From contig CAWJNE010000021.1 in assembly GCA_963844175.1 (NCBI GenBank), positions 248,001 through 312,000 on the forward strand: a stretch of 64,000 nt of DNA, given 5' to 3'. The first letter of the stretch is position 1, and each line of letters begins with the position of its first letter. The notes beneath the pieces were generated by a model. The model did not search any database. It saw only the letters and a program-made list of their open reading frames with translations, and had not been told where the DNA came from. Source of the DNA: JALZMG01 sp963844175. Its GTDB lineage: Bacteria > Actinomycetota > Acidimicrobiia > Acidimicrobiales > Ilumatobacteraceae. The translations under genes were made by a program, and so were the position numbers. This document shows, piece after piece, positions 52,294 to 60,016 of the stretch.

Positions 52294-53340
52294 GTGACGT
52301 TCGACCGACTCGGCTTCTACACCTTGGCCGGCGGGGCCGAGGATCCGCGCCAGCTGATCCCGGAGGTCCACGACGCCGAACGGCTCGGGCTCGGGTGGGT
52401 GTTCATCTCGGAGCGCTTCAACGTGAAGGAGGCGGCGACGCTGTCGGGAGCGGTCGGCGCGGTCTCCTCGACGCTGCGCATCGCCACGGCGGCGACCAAC
52501 CACCACACCCGCCACCCGATCGTCACCGCCTCCTACGCCACCACGATGCACCGCCTCACCGAGGGGCGGTTCGTGCTCGGCCTCGGTCGCGGGATCGCCC
52601 CGCTGACGAACGCCCTCGGCCTGGCGCCTGTCACCACGGCGCAGCTCGAGGACTTCGTCGGCGTGATGCGCCGGCTGTGGCACGGCGAGACGATCATCGG
52701 TCACGACGGCCCCGCCGGCCGCTACCCCTTCTTGCGCCTCGACCCGGCCTTCGACGAGGACATCCCCGTCGGCTTGACCGCCTTCGGCCCCAACACCTTG
52801 GCGCTCGGTGGCCGGGCCTTCGATCACGTCGTGCTGCACACGTTCTTCGGCGACGAGACGCTGGACCGATGCGTCCGCGCCGTCAAGCAGGCGGCGATCG
52901 AGGCCGGTCGCGACCCCGATCGGGTCTGGGTGTGGTCGTGCCTGGCGACGATCGGTGACCACCTTCCCGAGCCCGTTCGGCTGAAGAAGACGGTCGGCCG
53001 CTTGGCCACCTACCTCCAGGCGTACGGCGATCTCATGGTCACGACGAACGGCTGGGATCCCGGGGTGCTGGCCCGCTTCCGCGCCGACCCGTTCGTCGCC
53101 GGCTATCGGGGCGCCATCGACCAGACGGCGACGACTGCCGAGCTGGAGCACGTCGCCACGCTCATTCCGGACGAATGGCTGTCGGCGGCGGCGACCGGGT
53201 CGCCCGCACAGTGCGTGGCCACGGTCCAGCGGCAGTTCGACCTCGGCGCCGACGGCGTGATCCTGCACGGTGCCGCTCCGGCCGAGCTGGCGCCGATCAT
53301 CGAGGAGTGGTCGGCGCAGGCGGGCGCAGCGGACGCTTGA
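52294..53340 (+). CDS. LLM-class F420-dependent oxidoreductase
   Basis: A 348-aa luciferase-like TIM-barrel protein of the F420-dependent family. Typical segments are GFYTLAGGAEDPRQLIPEVH, AERLGLGWVFISERFNVKEA (core LGWVFISERFN), STLRIATAATNHHTRHPIVT (core TAATNHHTRHP), FVLGLGRGI and the C-terminal GADGVILHGAAP. It would transfer hydride between F420 and an unknown substrate in the cytoplasm. F420 use is family-based inference. Its 3' end overlaps the convergent SDR gene by 44 bp (53297-53340). GTG 52294 fits a leaderless start. Confidence 0.88.
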   Translation: MTFDRLGFYTLAGGAEDPRQLIPEVHDAERLGLGWVFISERFNVKEAATLSGAVGAVSSTLRIATAATNHHTRHPIVTASYATTMHRLTEGRFVLGLGRGIAPLTNALGLAPVTTAQLEDFVGVMRRLWHGETIIGHDGPAGRYPFLRLDPAFDEDIPVGLTAFGPNTLALGGRAFDHVVLHTFFGDETLDRCVRAVKQAAIEAGRDPDRVWVWSCLATIGDHLPEPVRLKKTVGRLATYLQAYGDLMVTTNGWDPGVLARFRADPFVAGYRGAIDQTATTAELEHVATLIPDEWLSAAATGSPAQCVATVQRQFDLGADGVILHGAAPAELAPIIEEWSAQAGAADA

Positions 53341-54175
53341 CGGCCGGCCGGCCGGTGGTGCCGTCGGCGAACCCGGCCGAGCGGGCGAACGCCCCGTTCG
53401 GATCGGTCATCCCCACCAGGCGGGGCCCCGCCGCCGCCAGCGCGCCGTCCACCCGGATCGCCTCCCCGCTGACGAACGTGCTGTCGGGACCAGCCAGCCA
53501 CACGACCAGCCCGGCGATGTCCTCCGGACGGCCGAGGTCCGGCCACGGCTGCACCCCGGAGATGAGGTCGCGCACCCGCTCGCGGTCACGGTCGTTGCGG
53601 ATGGCCAGCGGGGTGTTGATCAGCCCCGGGCAGATGGCGTTGACGCGGATGCGGTGCGCCGCCAGCTCGATCGCCGACGAGTAGGTCAGGTTGATCACCG
53701 CCGCCTTGGCCGCCGAGTAGGCCTGCGGGCCGCCGCCGCCGGACAGCCCGGCCACCGACGCCGTGTTGACGATGCTGCCGCCCTCACCCTGTTCGATGAG
53801 CGTGCGGGCGGCGTGCTTGGTGCCGAGGAACACGCTGCGCACGAGGACGGCGAACGTGCGGTCCCAGTCGGTGGCGTCGATGTCGGTGATCGGCCCGAAC
53901 GCCCCGCCGACGCCGGCGTTGTTGAACATGACGTCCAGCCGTCCGAACGCGTCGACCGCTGTCGCCACGAGGCGCTCGACGTCGGCCTCTTCGGCGACAT
54001 CGGTGGGGACGAACCGCAACCGGTCAGGGTCGTCGACCTCGTCGGTCAGTCGCTGGGCGTTGTCCAGGTTGAGGTCACCGAACACGACCCGGCCGCCGCC
54101 GTCGATGAACCGGAGGACGGTGGCCCGCCCGATCCCGGAGGCGCCGCCCGTGATCACTGCGACGAGTTCGCTCAT
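53297..54175 (-). CDS. Short-chain dehydrogenase/reductase with C-terminal extension
   Basis: A 292-aa classical SDR: TGGASGIGRATV (~10), FGDLNLDN (Asp favouring NAD), TDVAEEAD, MFNNAGVGGAFG, NTASVAGLSGGGG with catalytic Ser, YSAAKAAVINLT with Tyr/Lys, and NAICPGLINTPL. FVSGEAIRVDGALAAAGP marks the usual end. About 40 residues more (MTDPNGAFARSAGFADG, Pro/Arg-rich tail) extend over the 3' end of the convergent oxidoreductase gene, suggesting stop loss and read-on into the antisense strand. ATG 54175 was preferred to a TTG at 54181. Confidence 0.9.
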   Translation of the reverse strand: MSELVAVITGGASGIGRATVLRFIDGGGRVVFGDLNLDNAQRLTDEVDDPDRLRFVPTDVAEEADVERLVATAVDAFGRLDVMFNNAGVGGAFGPITDIDATDWDRTFAVLVRSVFLGTKHAARTLIEQGEGGSIVNTASVAGLSGGGGPQAYSAAKAAVINLTYSSAIELAAHRIRVNAICPGLINTPLAIRNDRDRERVRDLISGVQPWPDLGRPEDIAGLVVWLAGPDSTFVSGEAIRVDGALAAAGPRLVGMTDPNGAFARSAGFADGTTGRPAVKRPLRPPAPTTPR

Positions 54176-54224
54176 CAGCAAGATCGTTCACTCGCGCTTC
54201 GCGGCTCGTTCACACACGTGGAAG

Positions 54225-55196
54225 CTACGCAGCCACCCCGTCGCGCTGGGCAACGGCGGGCCGCTGAGCGCCCGACGAGCACGCCCGCCAGAACGCCCAG
54301 TAGCTGGGGTACTCGACGGCCGGCGTGATCCAGCCCGACGCCACCAGCTCGTCGTGCAGCCGGGGCAGGTTCCGCCACGGCACGCCCATGTCGACGTGGT
54401 GGGCGAGGTGCCATCCCGTGTGGTACGGCACGATGCAGAAGCGGGCGAGCAGGCCCTGACGGATCACGTGGGTGGTCCGGCGACGATCCGCCGACCGCTC
54501 CATGCCGCCGTGCTCGGCGATCGCCCGCAGCCGGTTGGAGAACTTCCACAGCGTGCTCCACGAGCCGATCCACACGAGGTAGGCGATCGGCGCTCCGACG
54601 GCGATCGACGCGCCCAGCAGGACGGCCTGCACGACGACGATCTGCAGTGCCTCGGGAGCGCGCCTCCGGATGCTGTGGCCGAGTCCCTTGAAGTTCTTCC
54701 ACGCACTCTCACCCAGCAGGTCCCGCCGCAGCTTGCGGTGCCACGAGTCGATCGGCACCGGATACCCGGCGTACAGCCCGAGGTCCGGTTCGTCGGGTCC
54801 GAGCTCGTCGCGGTGGTGGGCGAAGTGCACGCGGCGGTAGGCCGTGAAGGCCTGGAACGTCGGGTAGGCGAGCACCCACCGACCGACGAAGTCGTTCACC
54901 CTGCGGTTGGGGAACAGCAGGCGGTGGGCGGCCTCGTGGCCGAGGATGTTGAGCAGGCAGTGGCCCCGGCCCATCAGGATGAACGCCGCCACCCAGCCCC
55001 ACCAGCGATCGATCACCACAGCCGCCACCATCACGCCGAAGGTCTGGGCCACGGCGCCGACGACGCTCAGCGCGTTGCGCAGCGTCGGGATGCGCCGCAG
55101 CTCGTCGCGCAGCGGCCGCACGGGCATCGCCCGAGCGTTCAGGCGGTCCGTCGGCAGCACATTGGGCAGGAGGGCCTCCGCGGGCACCATCGTCAC
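54225..55196 (-). CDS. Membrane fatty acid desaturase
   Basis: A 323-aa di-iron desaturase with all three His boxes: HEAAHR in LNILGHEAAHRLLFPNRR (~90), HFAHHRDE in YRRVHFAHHRDELGP (~125) and HLAHHVD in YHTGWHLAHHVDMGVPW (~275). Hydrophobic helices flank boxes 1 and 3 (VVGAVAQTFGVMVAAVVI; VVVQAVLLGASIAVGAPIAYL, of which AVLLGASIAVGA is the core). It would introduce a double bond into acyl lipids. GTG 55196 was chosen because a TATGAT -10 box lies 6 nt upstream with a -35 at 17 bp. The divergent PaaX-like gene shares the same promoter DNA, so it is the likely regulator. Confidence 0.9.
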   Translation of the reverse strand: MTMVPAEALLPNVLPTDRLNARAMPVRPLRDELRRIPTLRNALSVVGAVAQTFGVMVAAVVIDRWWGWVAAFILMGRGHCLLNILGHEAAHRLLFPNRRVNDFVGRWVLAYPTFQAFTAYRRVHFAHHRDELGPDEPDLGLYAGYPVPIDSWHRKLRRDLLGESAWKNFKGLGHSIRRRAPEALQIVVVQAVLLGASIAVGAPIAYLVWIGSWSTLWKFSNRLRAIAEHGGMERSADRRRTTHVIRQGLLARFCIVPYHTGWHLAHHVDMGVPWRNLPRLHDELVASGWITPAVEYPSYWAFWRACSSGAQRPAVAQRDGVAA

Positions 55197-55202
55197 GCCA
55201 CC

Positions 55203-55241
55203 ATCATACATCTTGAGATCGTCATGATCAACTGATGTAAT
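55203..55241. promoter_or_regulatory. Overlapping divergent promoters and dyad operator of desaturase and paaX-like genes
   Basis: Minus strand: TTGATC (55226-55231), 17-bp spacer, TATGAT (55203-55208), then 6 nt to GTG 55196. Plus strand: TTGAGA (55213-55218), 17-bp spacer, TGTAAT (55236-55241), 17 nt before GTG 55259. A symmetric dyad CATC-N4-GATC-N5-GATC-N4-GATG (55209-55237) covers both -35 boxes and spacers. Confidence 0.8.
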
Positions 55242-55258
55242 GGCAGTACGTTGCCCGT

Positions 55259-55996
55259 GTGGTCAGCCACCTCGGCATCCGGCCGTTCAACGCCCGGTCG
55301 CTCGTCCTCTCCGTGCTGCTCGGCCTCGACCCCCCGTCGCTGCCGACGAGGTCGCTCGTGGAGTTGGCTCGAGGGTTCGGGATCGCCGAGGGAACGATGC
55401 GCACGGCGCTGTCGCGGATGGTCGCCGCCGGCGAGCTGGTGGCCGAGGACGACGGCTACCGGTTGATCGGTCGGCTCCTGGAGCGCAAGGAGAGCCAGGA
55501 CATCGCCCGGCGCCGCATCAGCGACCGTTGGGACGGGGAGTGGTGGCTGGCCGTCGTGACGGTCGAACGGCGCACCGTCGCCGAGCGGCGGGCGTTCCGC
55601 ACCCACATGGCCAACCTGCGGATGGGCGAGCTGCGGCCCGAGACGTGGCTGCGGCCGGCCAACCTCGGCGGTCCCGACGGTGGCGACGGCCTGGCCGTCG
55701 TGCGCGGGCCGTTGCACGGCGAGGACCCCGTCGAGCTGGCGGCGCGGTTGTGGCCACTGGCCGAGCTCGCCGCGACGGCCCGTCGGCTCGTCGGCCTGCT
55801 GGACGAGGCCATCCCCGGTGAGTCGCTGCCGGCGGCGATCACGCTCTCAGCGGCGATCGTGCGGTTCCTGCGGTCGGAGCCGCTCCTGCCACCGACGCTG
55901 ACCCCGCAGCCCTGGCCGCCGGACGAGCTGCGGGCTCGGTACCGCGAGCACGATCGCGCCCTCGGGCGCGCACTGGCCCACACGCTCGGGGGGTGA
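55259..55996 (+). CDS. PaaX-like transcriptional regulator
   Basis: A 245-aa PaaX-family protein. The N-terminal winged helix reads RPFNARSLVLSVLLGLDPPS, LVELARGFGIAEGTMRTALS, RMVAAGELVAEDDGYRL (recognition helix EGTMRTALSRMVA); a middle domain WWLAVVTVERRTVAERRAFR and a C-terminal helical domain follow. Classical PaaX represses phenylacetate genes and binds phenylacetyl-CoA; no paa genes are here. Because it is divergent from a desaturase and shares a dyad with it, it more likely senses an acyl-CoA or fatty acid and controls desaturation. That is inference from context. Confidence 0.8.
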   Translation: MVSHLGIRPFNARSLVLSVLLGLDPPSLPTRSLVELARGFGIAEGTMRTALSRMVAAGELVAEDDGYRLIGRLLERKESQDIARRRISDRWDGEWWLAVVTVERRTVAERRAFRTHMANLRMGELRPETWLRPANLGGPDGGDGLAVVRGPLHGEDPVELAARLWPLAELAATARRLVGLLDEAIPGESLPAAITLSAAIVRFLRSEPLLPPTLTPQPWPPDELRARYREHDRALGRALAHTLGG

Positions 55997-56010
55997 CCGT
56001 CGAGCTGGGG

Positions 56011-56889
56011 TCAGCGGGGGCGGATGTCGAGGCCGAAGTGCTGCTCGAAGCGGGCGTAGTAGTCGGCATCGTCCTCGGCCGCGCCGAGGGCGACCCAGTC
56101 CGCGTCGGACATCGCCTGGCGGCCGGCGGTCAGCTCGCGCCCGCCCCAGCTGACGGCGTACCGCAGCTGCGGGTCGTCGGTCGTGATGGCGTGGCGGATC
56201 ACCTCGGCCACTTCGAACGGATCGGTCGCCTGGGCCAGCCCGGCGGCGTAGAACTGGAACATCCGCCGGTACGGCGCGTCGTACGCGCCGGTGGCGTTGG
56301 GGGCGTCGATCGACTTGGCGAAGATCGCCGACTTGGTGACGCCGGGCTCGACAATGACCACCCGGATGCCGAACGGTGCCAGTTCCTGGGCCAGGCCCTC
56401 GCTGAGCCCCTCGAGGGCGAACTTCGACGCCACGTACGGCGACTGGGCGATCGCCGCCAGCCGCCCGGCGATCGACGTGATGTTGACGATCGTGCCCGCA
56501 CCGCGCTGGCGCATCTGCGGGAGCACCGCTTGCTGGCAGCGCACCGCTCCGCACAGGTTGACGTTCATCACGTCGAGGTACAGCGCCGGCGACCCTTCCT
56601 CGGCGACGGCGTTGCCGCCGACACCGGCGTTGTTGACGAGGTGGTCGACGCGGCCGGCTTCGTCGAGGATCCGGGCGAACCCGTCGCGCACGGAGTCGTC
56701 GTCGGCCACGTCGAGTTCAGCCAGGCGGACTTCGACCCCGGCCTGCTCGGCCATCGCCACGAGCTTGTCAGTGCGCGACGTCGACCGGACGGTGCCGTAG
56801 ACGGTGTGCCCGGCGGCGGCGAGGTGGATCGCCGTCGCCCGTCCGATCCCCGAGTTGGCGCCGGTGACGACGGTGACAGGAGCCTCCAT
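56011..56889 (-). CDS. Short-chain dehydrogenase/reductase
   Basis: A 292-aa classical SDR with TGANSGIGRATA (~9), GTVRSTSR (Arg-rich after strand 2, favouring NADP), LDVADDDS, LVNNAGVGGN, VNITSIAGRLAA with catalytic Ser and YVASKFALEGLSEGLAQEL with Tyr/Lys (core SPYVASKFALEGLSE). The end of the fold, VVIVEPGVTKSAIF, is the pattern of oxidoreductases acting on lipids or retinol-like alcohols. The C-terminus ends in a mainly helical region. Substrate unknown. It starts just left of a pair of dispersed repeats and ends 14 bp from the paaX-like stop. Confidence 0.9.
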   Translation of the reverse strand: MEAPVTVVTGANSGIGRATAIHLAAAGHTVYGTVRSTSRTDKLVAMAEQAGVEVRLAELDVADDDSVRDGFARILDEAGRVDHLVNNAGVGGNAVAEEGSPALYLDVMNVNLCGAVRCQQAVLPQMRQRGAGTIVNITSIAGRLAAIAQSPYVASKFALEGLSEGLAQELAPFGIRVVIVEPGVTKSAIFAKSIDAPNATGAYDAPYRRMFQFYAAGLAQATDPFEVAEVIRHAITTDDPQLRYAVSWGGRELTAGRQAMSDADWVALGAAEDDADYYARFEQHFGLDIRPR

Positions 56890-56910
56890 CGCAGCGAACC
56901 GTACTGCCGC

Positions 56911-57062
56911 AGAGCTCCCGAGCGTTCGTACCGCAGCGGGCATGGATGGTCAGGTCGGCCTTGCCCGACCCAGCGAGCGAAGCGAGCAACCAGTACGTCG
57001 TGCCGCAGCGCCGATGGATGGTCAGGTCGGCCTTGCCCGACCCAGCGAGCGAAGCGAGCAAT
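56911..57062 (+). repeat. Dispersed mosaic repeat, copies C and D in tandem
   Basis: GCTCCCGAGCGTTCGT (56911 onward) leads into GGATGGTCAGGTCGGCCTTG, CCCGACCCAGCGAGCGAAGC and GAGCAA; after about 25 bp the second half recurs almost identically at 57014-57062. Both copies carry the GGTCGG/CCGACC hairpin. They fill the gap between pheA and the SDR gene. Confidence 0.8.
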
Positions 57063-57065
57063 CAG

Positions 57066-58001
57066 TCACCGGATGCGCGAGCGCAGCCCGCTGACCCAGT
57101 CGTCGGCGTTGCGCCAGCGGGCGTCGGCGTGCTCACGCGCCGTGTGGGCGTGCTCGCCGGCCACCGGATAGCTGCCGAGGAACTTGACCGCGCCCTGCTT
57201 GGCGTGCAGGGCTCGCAGCGCGTCGGCGAGCACCTCGTCGTCGATGTGGGCGTCGGCGTAGATCACGAAGCAGTAGTCGCCCAGTCCACCGGCCTTGGTG
57301 GGCCGACTGAGCAGGTTCGACAGGTTGATGCGGCGAGCGGCGAACTCCTGGAGGATGGAGATCAGGCTGCCGGGCTCGTCGGCCCGCTGGAACACCACCA
57401 TCCCGGTGCGGTCGTGCCCGGTGCGGGCAGGGATCCCGTCCCGCGCCACGACGACGAAGCGCGTCTGGTTGCCGGGGTGGTCGGCGATGTCGGCGGCGAT
57501 CACGTCGAGCCCGTACCGGGCCGCGGCGACCCGCGGTGCGATGGCCGCGCTGGCCCCGTCGTCGTCGGCGACCAACCGTGCCGCTTCGGCCGTGCTGTTG
57601 GCGGCGTGCGGTTCGATCCCGGGGAGCCGCTGGCGCAGGAAGCGGTGGCACTGCGCCGTTGCCACCGGGATCGACAGCAGCTCCTTGACGTCGTCGACCG
57701 AGGTCCCGGGCTTTGCCACCAGACACAGCTCGATGTCGAGAACGATCTCGCGCGTGATCAAGAGGTCGTAGTCGAACGACAGGGCGTCCTGGGTGAAGTT
57801 CACGACGCCCTCGATGGAGTTCTCGATCGGCACGACGCCGCACTCGACGTCGCCCGCAACGACGGCGTCGAGCACGTCCGGCACGGTGGGGAACGGGACC
57901 GCCTCGGCGGCGTCGAGATCCGGCTGCGTGTGGAGCGCCTGCTCGGCGAACGTGCCGAACGGACCGAAGAACCCGACCCGCCGCCGTCCGTCACCAGCCA
58001 T
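57066..58001 (-). CDS. pheA: Prephenate dehydratase
   Basis: A 311-aa monofunctional prephenate dehydratase, converting prephenate to phenylpyruvate for phenylalanine synthesis. Visible blocks: GFFGPFGTFAEQAL, GVVPIENSIEGVVN (the IENS motif), SIPVATAQCHRFL and the catalytic Thr-Arg-Phe motif in HPGNQTRFVVVAR (~180). The regulatory ACT domain follows: FQRADEPGSLISILQEFAAR, INLSNLLSRPTK, LGDYCFVIYADAH (the GALV/ESRP-equivalent region is SNLLSRP). A TAGCCT box lies 8 nt before ATG 58001. It stands alone, upstream of two repeat copies. Confidence 0.95.
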   Translation of the reverse strand: MAGDGRRRVGFFGPFGTFAEQALHTQPDLDAAEAVPFPTVPDVLDAVVAGDVECGVVPIENSIEGVVNFTQDALSFDYDLLITREIVLDIELCLVAKPGTSVDDVKELLSIPVATAQCHRFLRQRLPGIEPHAANSTAEAARLVADDDGASAAIAPRVAAARYGLDVIAADIADHPGNQTRFVVVARDGIPARTGHDRTGMVVFQRADEPGSLISILQEFAARRINLSNLLSRPTKAGGLGDYCFVIYADAHIDDEVLADALRALHAKQGAVKFLGSYPVAGEHAHTAREHADARWRNADDWVSGLRSRIR

Positions 58002-58074
58002 GGCGCCCGAGGCTATTGGCGCCGGTCGGGCTGCGGCCGGTCAGTTGTCGCCGACCATCTGGCACCATGGCGCC

Positions 58075-58812
58075 ATGGACGAGGCGGCACTGCGGGCGAT
58101 GCTCGACGACGTGACCGCCGGCCGGTTGAGCGCCGACGACGCAGTGGCGGCATTGCGCCGCCTCCCGTTCGCCGACCTCGGCGACGCGCTCGTCGATCAC
58201 CATCGTCTCCTGCGCCAAGGCATGCCCGAAGCGGTGTACGGGCCCGGCAAGTCGCCGGAGCAGTGCGCCCGCATCGTCGGCGAGCTGCTGACCAACGGCC
58301 ACGGTGCCGTGCTGCTGACGCGGGCGTCCGTCGATCAGGTGAAGGCTGTCGAGGCCGCCAACGGACCGGCCCTCGTGCGCGGACCGACGGTTGCCTACCG
58401 GCTGCCGGAACCGTGGCGAACGGGTCGCGCCCTCGTCATCACCGCGGGAACGGCAGACGGTCCGATCGCCGACGAGTGCACCACGACGTTGTGCGCCCAC
58501 GGGTTCGTCCCCGATCGTCTGGACGACGTCGGGGTCGCCGGGCTGCACCGCCTGCTCGCCCACATCGACCGGGTGACGTCGGCCGACGCCGTCGTCGTGC
58601 TGGCCGGCATGGAAGGCGCGCTGGCCAGCGTCATCGGCGGGCTGACTGCGGCGCCGGTGATCGCCGTGCCGACGAGTGTCGGCTACGGCACGTCGTTGGG
58701 GGGGATCACCGCCCTGCTGGCGATGCACGCGTCGTGCGCCAGCGGTGTGACCGTCGTCGGGATCGACAACGGCTTCGGCGCCGCCTGCGCCGTGGCGCGG
58801 ATGCTGGCCTGA
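58075..58812 (+). CDS. larB: LarB, nicotinic acid dinucleotide carboxylase/hydrolase for nickel-pincer cofactor
   Basis: A 245-aa LarB-family protein. N-terminal helical region (LRAMLDDVTAGRLSADDAVA), then ALVDHHRLLRQGMPEAVYGP, GKSPEQCARIVGEL, ALVITAGTADGPIADECTTT (core TAGTADGPIADE), VVLAGMEGALASVIGGL and VPTSVGYGTSLGGITALLAM (core VGYGTSLGGITALL) and GIDNGFGAACAVARM; the last blocks resemble PurE. LarB carboxylates the pyridinium ring of NaAD and hydrolyses the dinucleotide, the first step to the nickel-pincer nucleotide. larC follows 7 bp later. Neither larE nor larA is in this window. Confidence 0.92.
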   Translation: MDEAALRAMLDDVTAGRLSADDAVAALRRLPFADLGDALVDHHRLLRQGMPEAVYGPGKSPEQCARIVGELLTNGHGAVLLTRASVDQVKAVEAANGPALVRGPTVAYRLPEPWRTGRALVITAGTADGPIADECTTTLCAHGFVPDRLDDVGVAGLHRLLAHIDRVTSADAVVVLAGMEGALASVIGGLTAAPVIAVPTSVGYGTSLGGITALLAMHASCASGVTVVGIDNGFGAACAVARMLA

Positions 58813-58819
58813 CCGCTCC

Positions 58820-60010
58820 GTGTCGCGCGTCGCCTACGTCAACTGCTCGGCCGGCGTGGCCGGCGACATGCTGCTCGGCGCGCTGGTCGACGCCGGAGCG
58901 CGGCCCGACGTCATCGCCGCCGCCGTGGCGGCGATGGGGATCGACGGGTGCGGCGTGGACTTCGAGCGCACGCAACGGTGCGGCGTGGTCGCCACGTGGG
59001 CCAACGTCGTCGCCAGCGAGCACCGCGACCACGAGCATCGGCCCGTGCGGGTGATCCTCGACCTCCTCGCCGCGGCCGACCTGGCGGACGCCGTCCGGGT
59101 GCGTGCAGAGCGGGTCTTCGGCGTGCTGGCCGACGCCGAGGGAGCCGTCCACGGGGTCGACCCGGGCGAGGTCGAGCTGCACGAGGTCGGCGCGCACGAC
59201 GCCATCGTCGACGTCGTCGGCATCGCCGCCGCGCTCGACGATCTGACCATCGACCGCCTGGTCGCCTCGCCCATCGCCGTCGGCCACGGCACCGTCCGAT
59301 CGGCGCACGGGGAGCTGCCCAACCCGCCGCCCGCCGTGGCCCGCCTGGCCGCCTCGCGCAACGTGCCGCTGTTCGGGATCGACACCGGGATGGAGGTCTC
59401 AACGCCGACGGGGGTCGCCGTCCTCGTCGCCCTGGCCGACGGGTTCGGCGCCATGCCGGCGATGACGGTCGACGGCGTCGGCTACGGCGCCGGCACCGCC
59501 GACCCGCCCGGCCGCCCGAACGTCGTGCAGGTGATCGTCGGCGACGCCGTGGAGGCGTCGCTGACCCCGGCACCGGGCCAGCCGATCGTGGAGCTGGCCA
59601 CCAACGTCGACGACGTGACGGGGGAGGTCCTCGCACACACCATCGCCGTGCTGCTGGCCGCCGGCGCCCACGACGCTTGGGCCAGCCCGACGGTGATGAA
59701 GAAGGGTCGGCCGGCGCACACGCTCCACGCATTGGTCGATCCGGCGCACGTCGAGCGGCTCGCCGCCCTCCTCCTGGTCGAGACCGGGAGCCTCGGAGTG
59801 CGGGCCACGACCGGTCAGCGGTGGCCGCAGCGGCGGACGACGGCCACCGTCGACGTCGATGGTCACGCCGTGCGCATCAAGATCGCCGGCCACCGGGTGA
59901 AGGCGGAGCACGACGATGCGGCGGCCGCCGCCGCGGCGCTCGGCCGTCCGCTGCGCGACGTGCTGCGCCACGTGGAATCCACGACGCCGCCAGACGACGC
60001 CGCGCCCTAG
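58820..60010 (+). CDS. larC: LarC, nickel insertase for the pincer cofactor
   Basis: A 396-aa LarC protein in one frame (no internal programmed frameshift is needed, unlike some lactobacilli). Features: AYVNCSAGVAGDMLLGALVD at the start, HEVGAHDAIVDVVGIAAAL, PIAVGHGTVRSAHGELPNPP (core GHGTVRSAHGELPNP), TGMEVSTPTGVAVL, GYGAGTADPPGRPNVV, ELATNVDDVTGEVLAHTIA, WASPTVMKKGRPAHTL and a C-terminal DHAVRIKIAGHRVKAEHDD-like end. It inserts nickel into the pyridinium dithioate mononucleotide. It starts at GTG 58820 just after larB, and the ABC-F gene follows 7 bp after its stop. Confidence 0.92.
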   Translation: MSRVAYVNCSAGVAGDMLLGALVDAGARPDVIAAAVAAMGIDGCGVDFERTQRCGVVATWANVVASEHRDHEHRPVRVILDLLAAADLADAVRVRAERVFGVLADAEGAVHGVDPGEVELHEVGAHDAIVDVVGIAAALDDLTIDRLVASPIAVGHGTVRSAHGELPNPPPAVARLAASRNVPLFGIDTGMEVSTPTGVAVLVALADGFGAMPAMTVDGVGYGAGTADPPGRPNVVQVIVGDAVEASLTPAPGQPIVELATNVDDVTGEVLAHTIAVLLAAGAHDAWASPTVMKKGRPAHTLHALVDPAHVERLAALLLVETGSLGVRATTGQRWPQRRTTATVDVDGHAVRIKIAGHRVKAEHDDAAAAAAALGRPLRDVLRHVESTTPPDDAAP

Positions 60011-60016
60011 CGTCGG

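Noticed and set aside
56946..57062. Small proteins encoded by the dispersed repeats (GLARPSERSE-type peptides)
   Set aside because: The peptides arise from repeat DNA in several frames and orientations, lack start signals and do not extend into domains.
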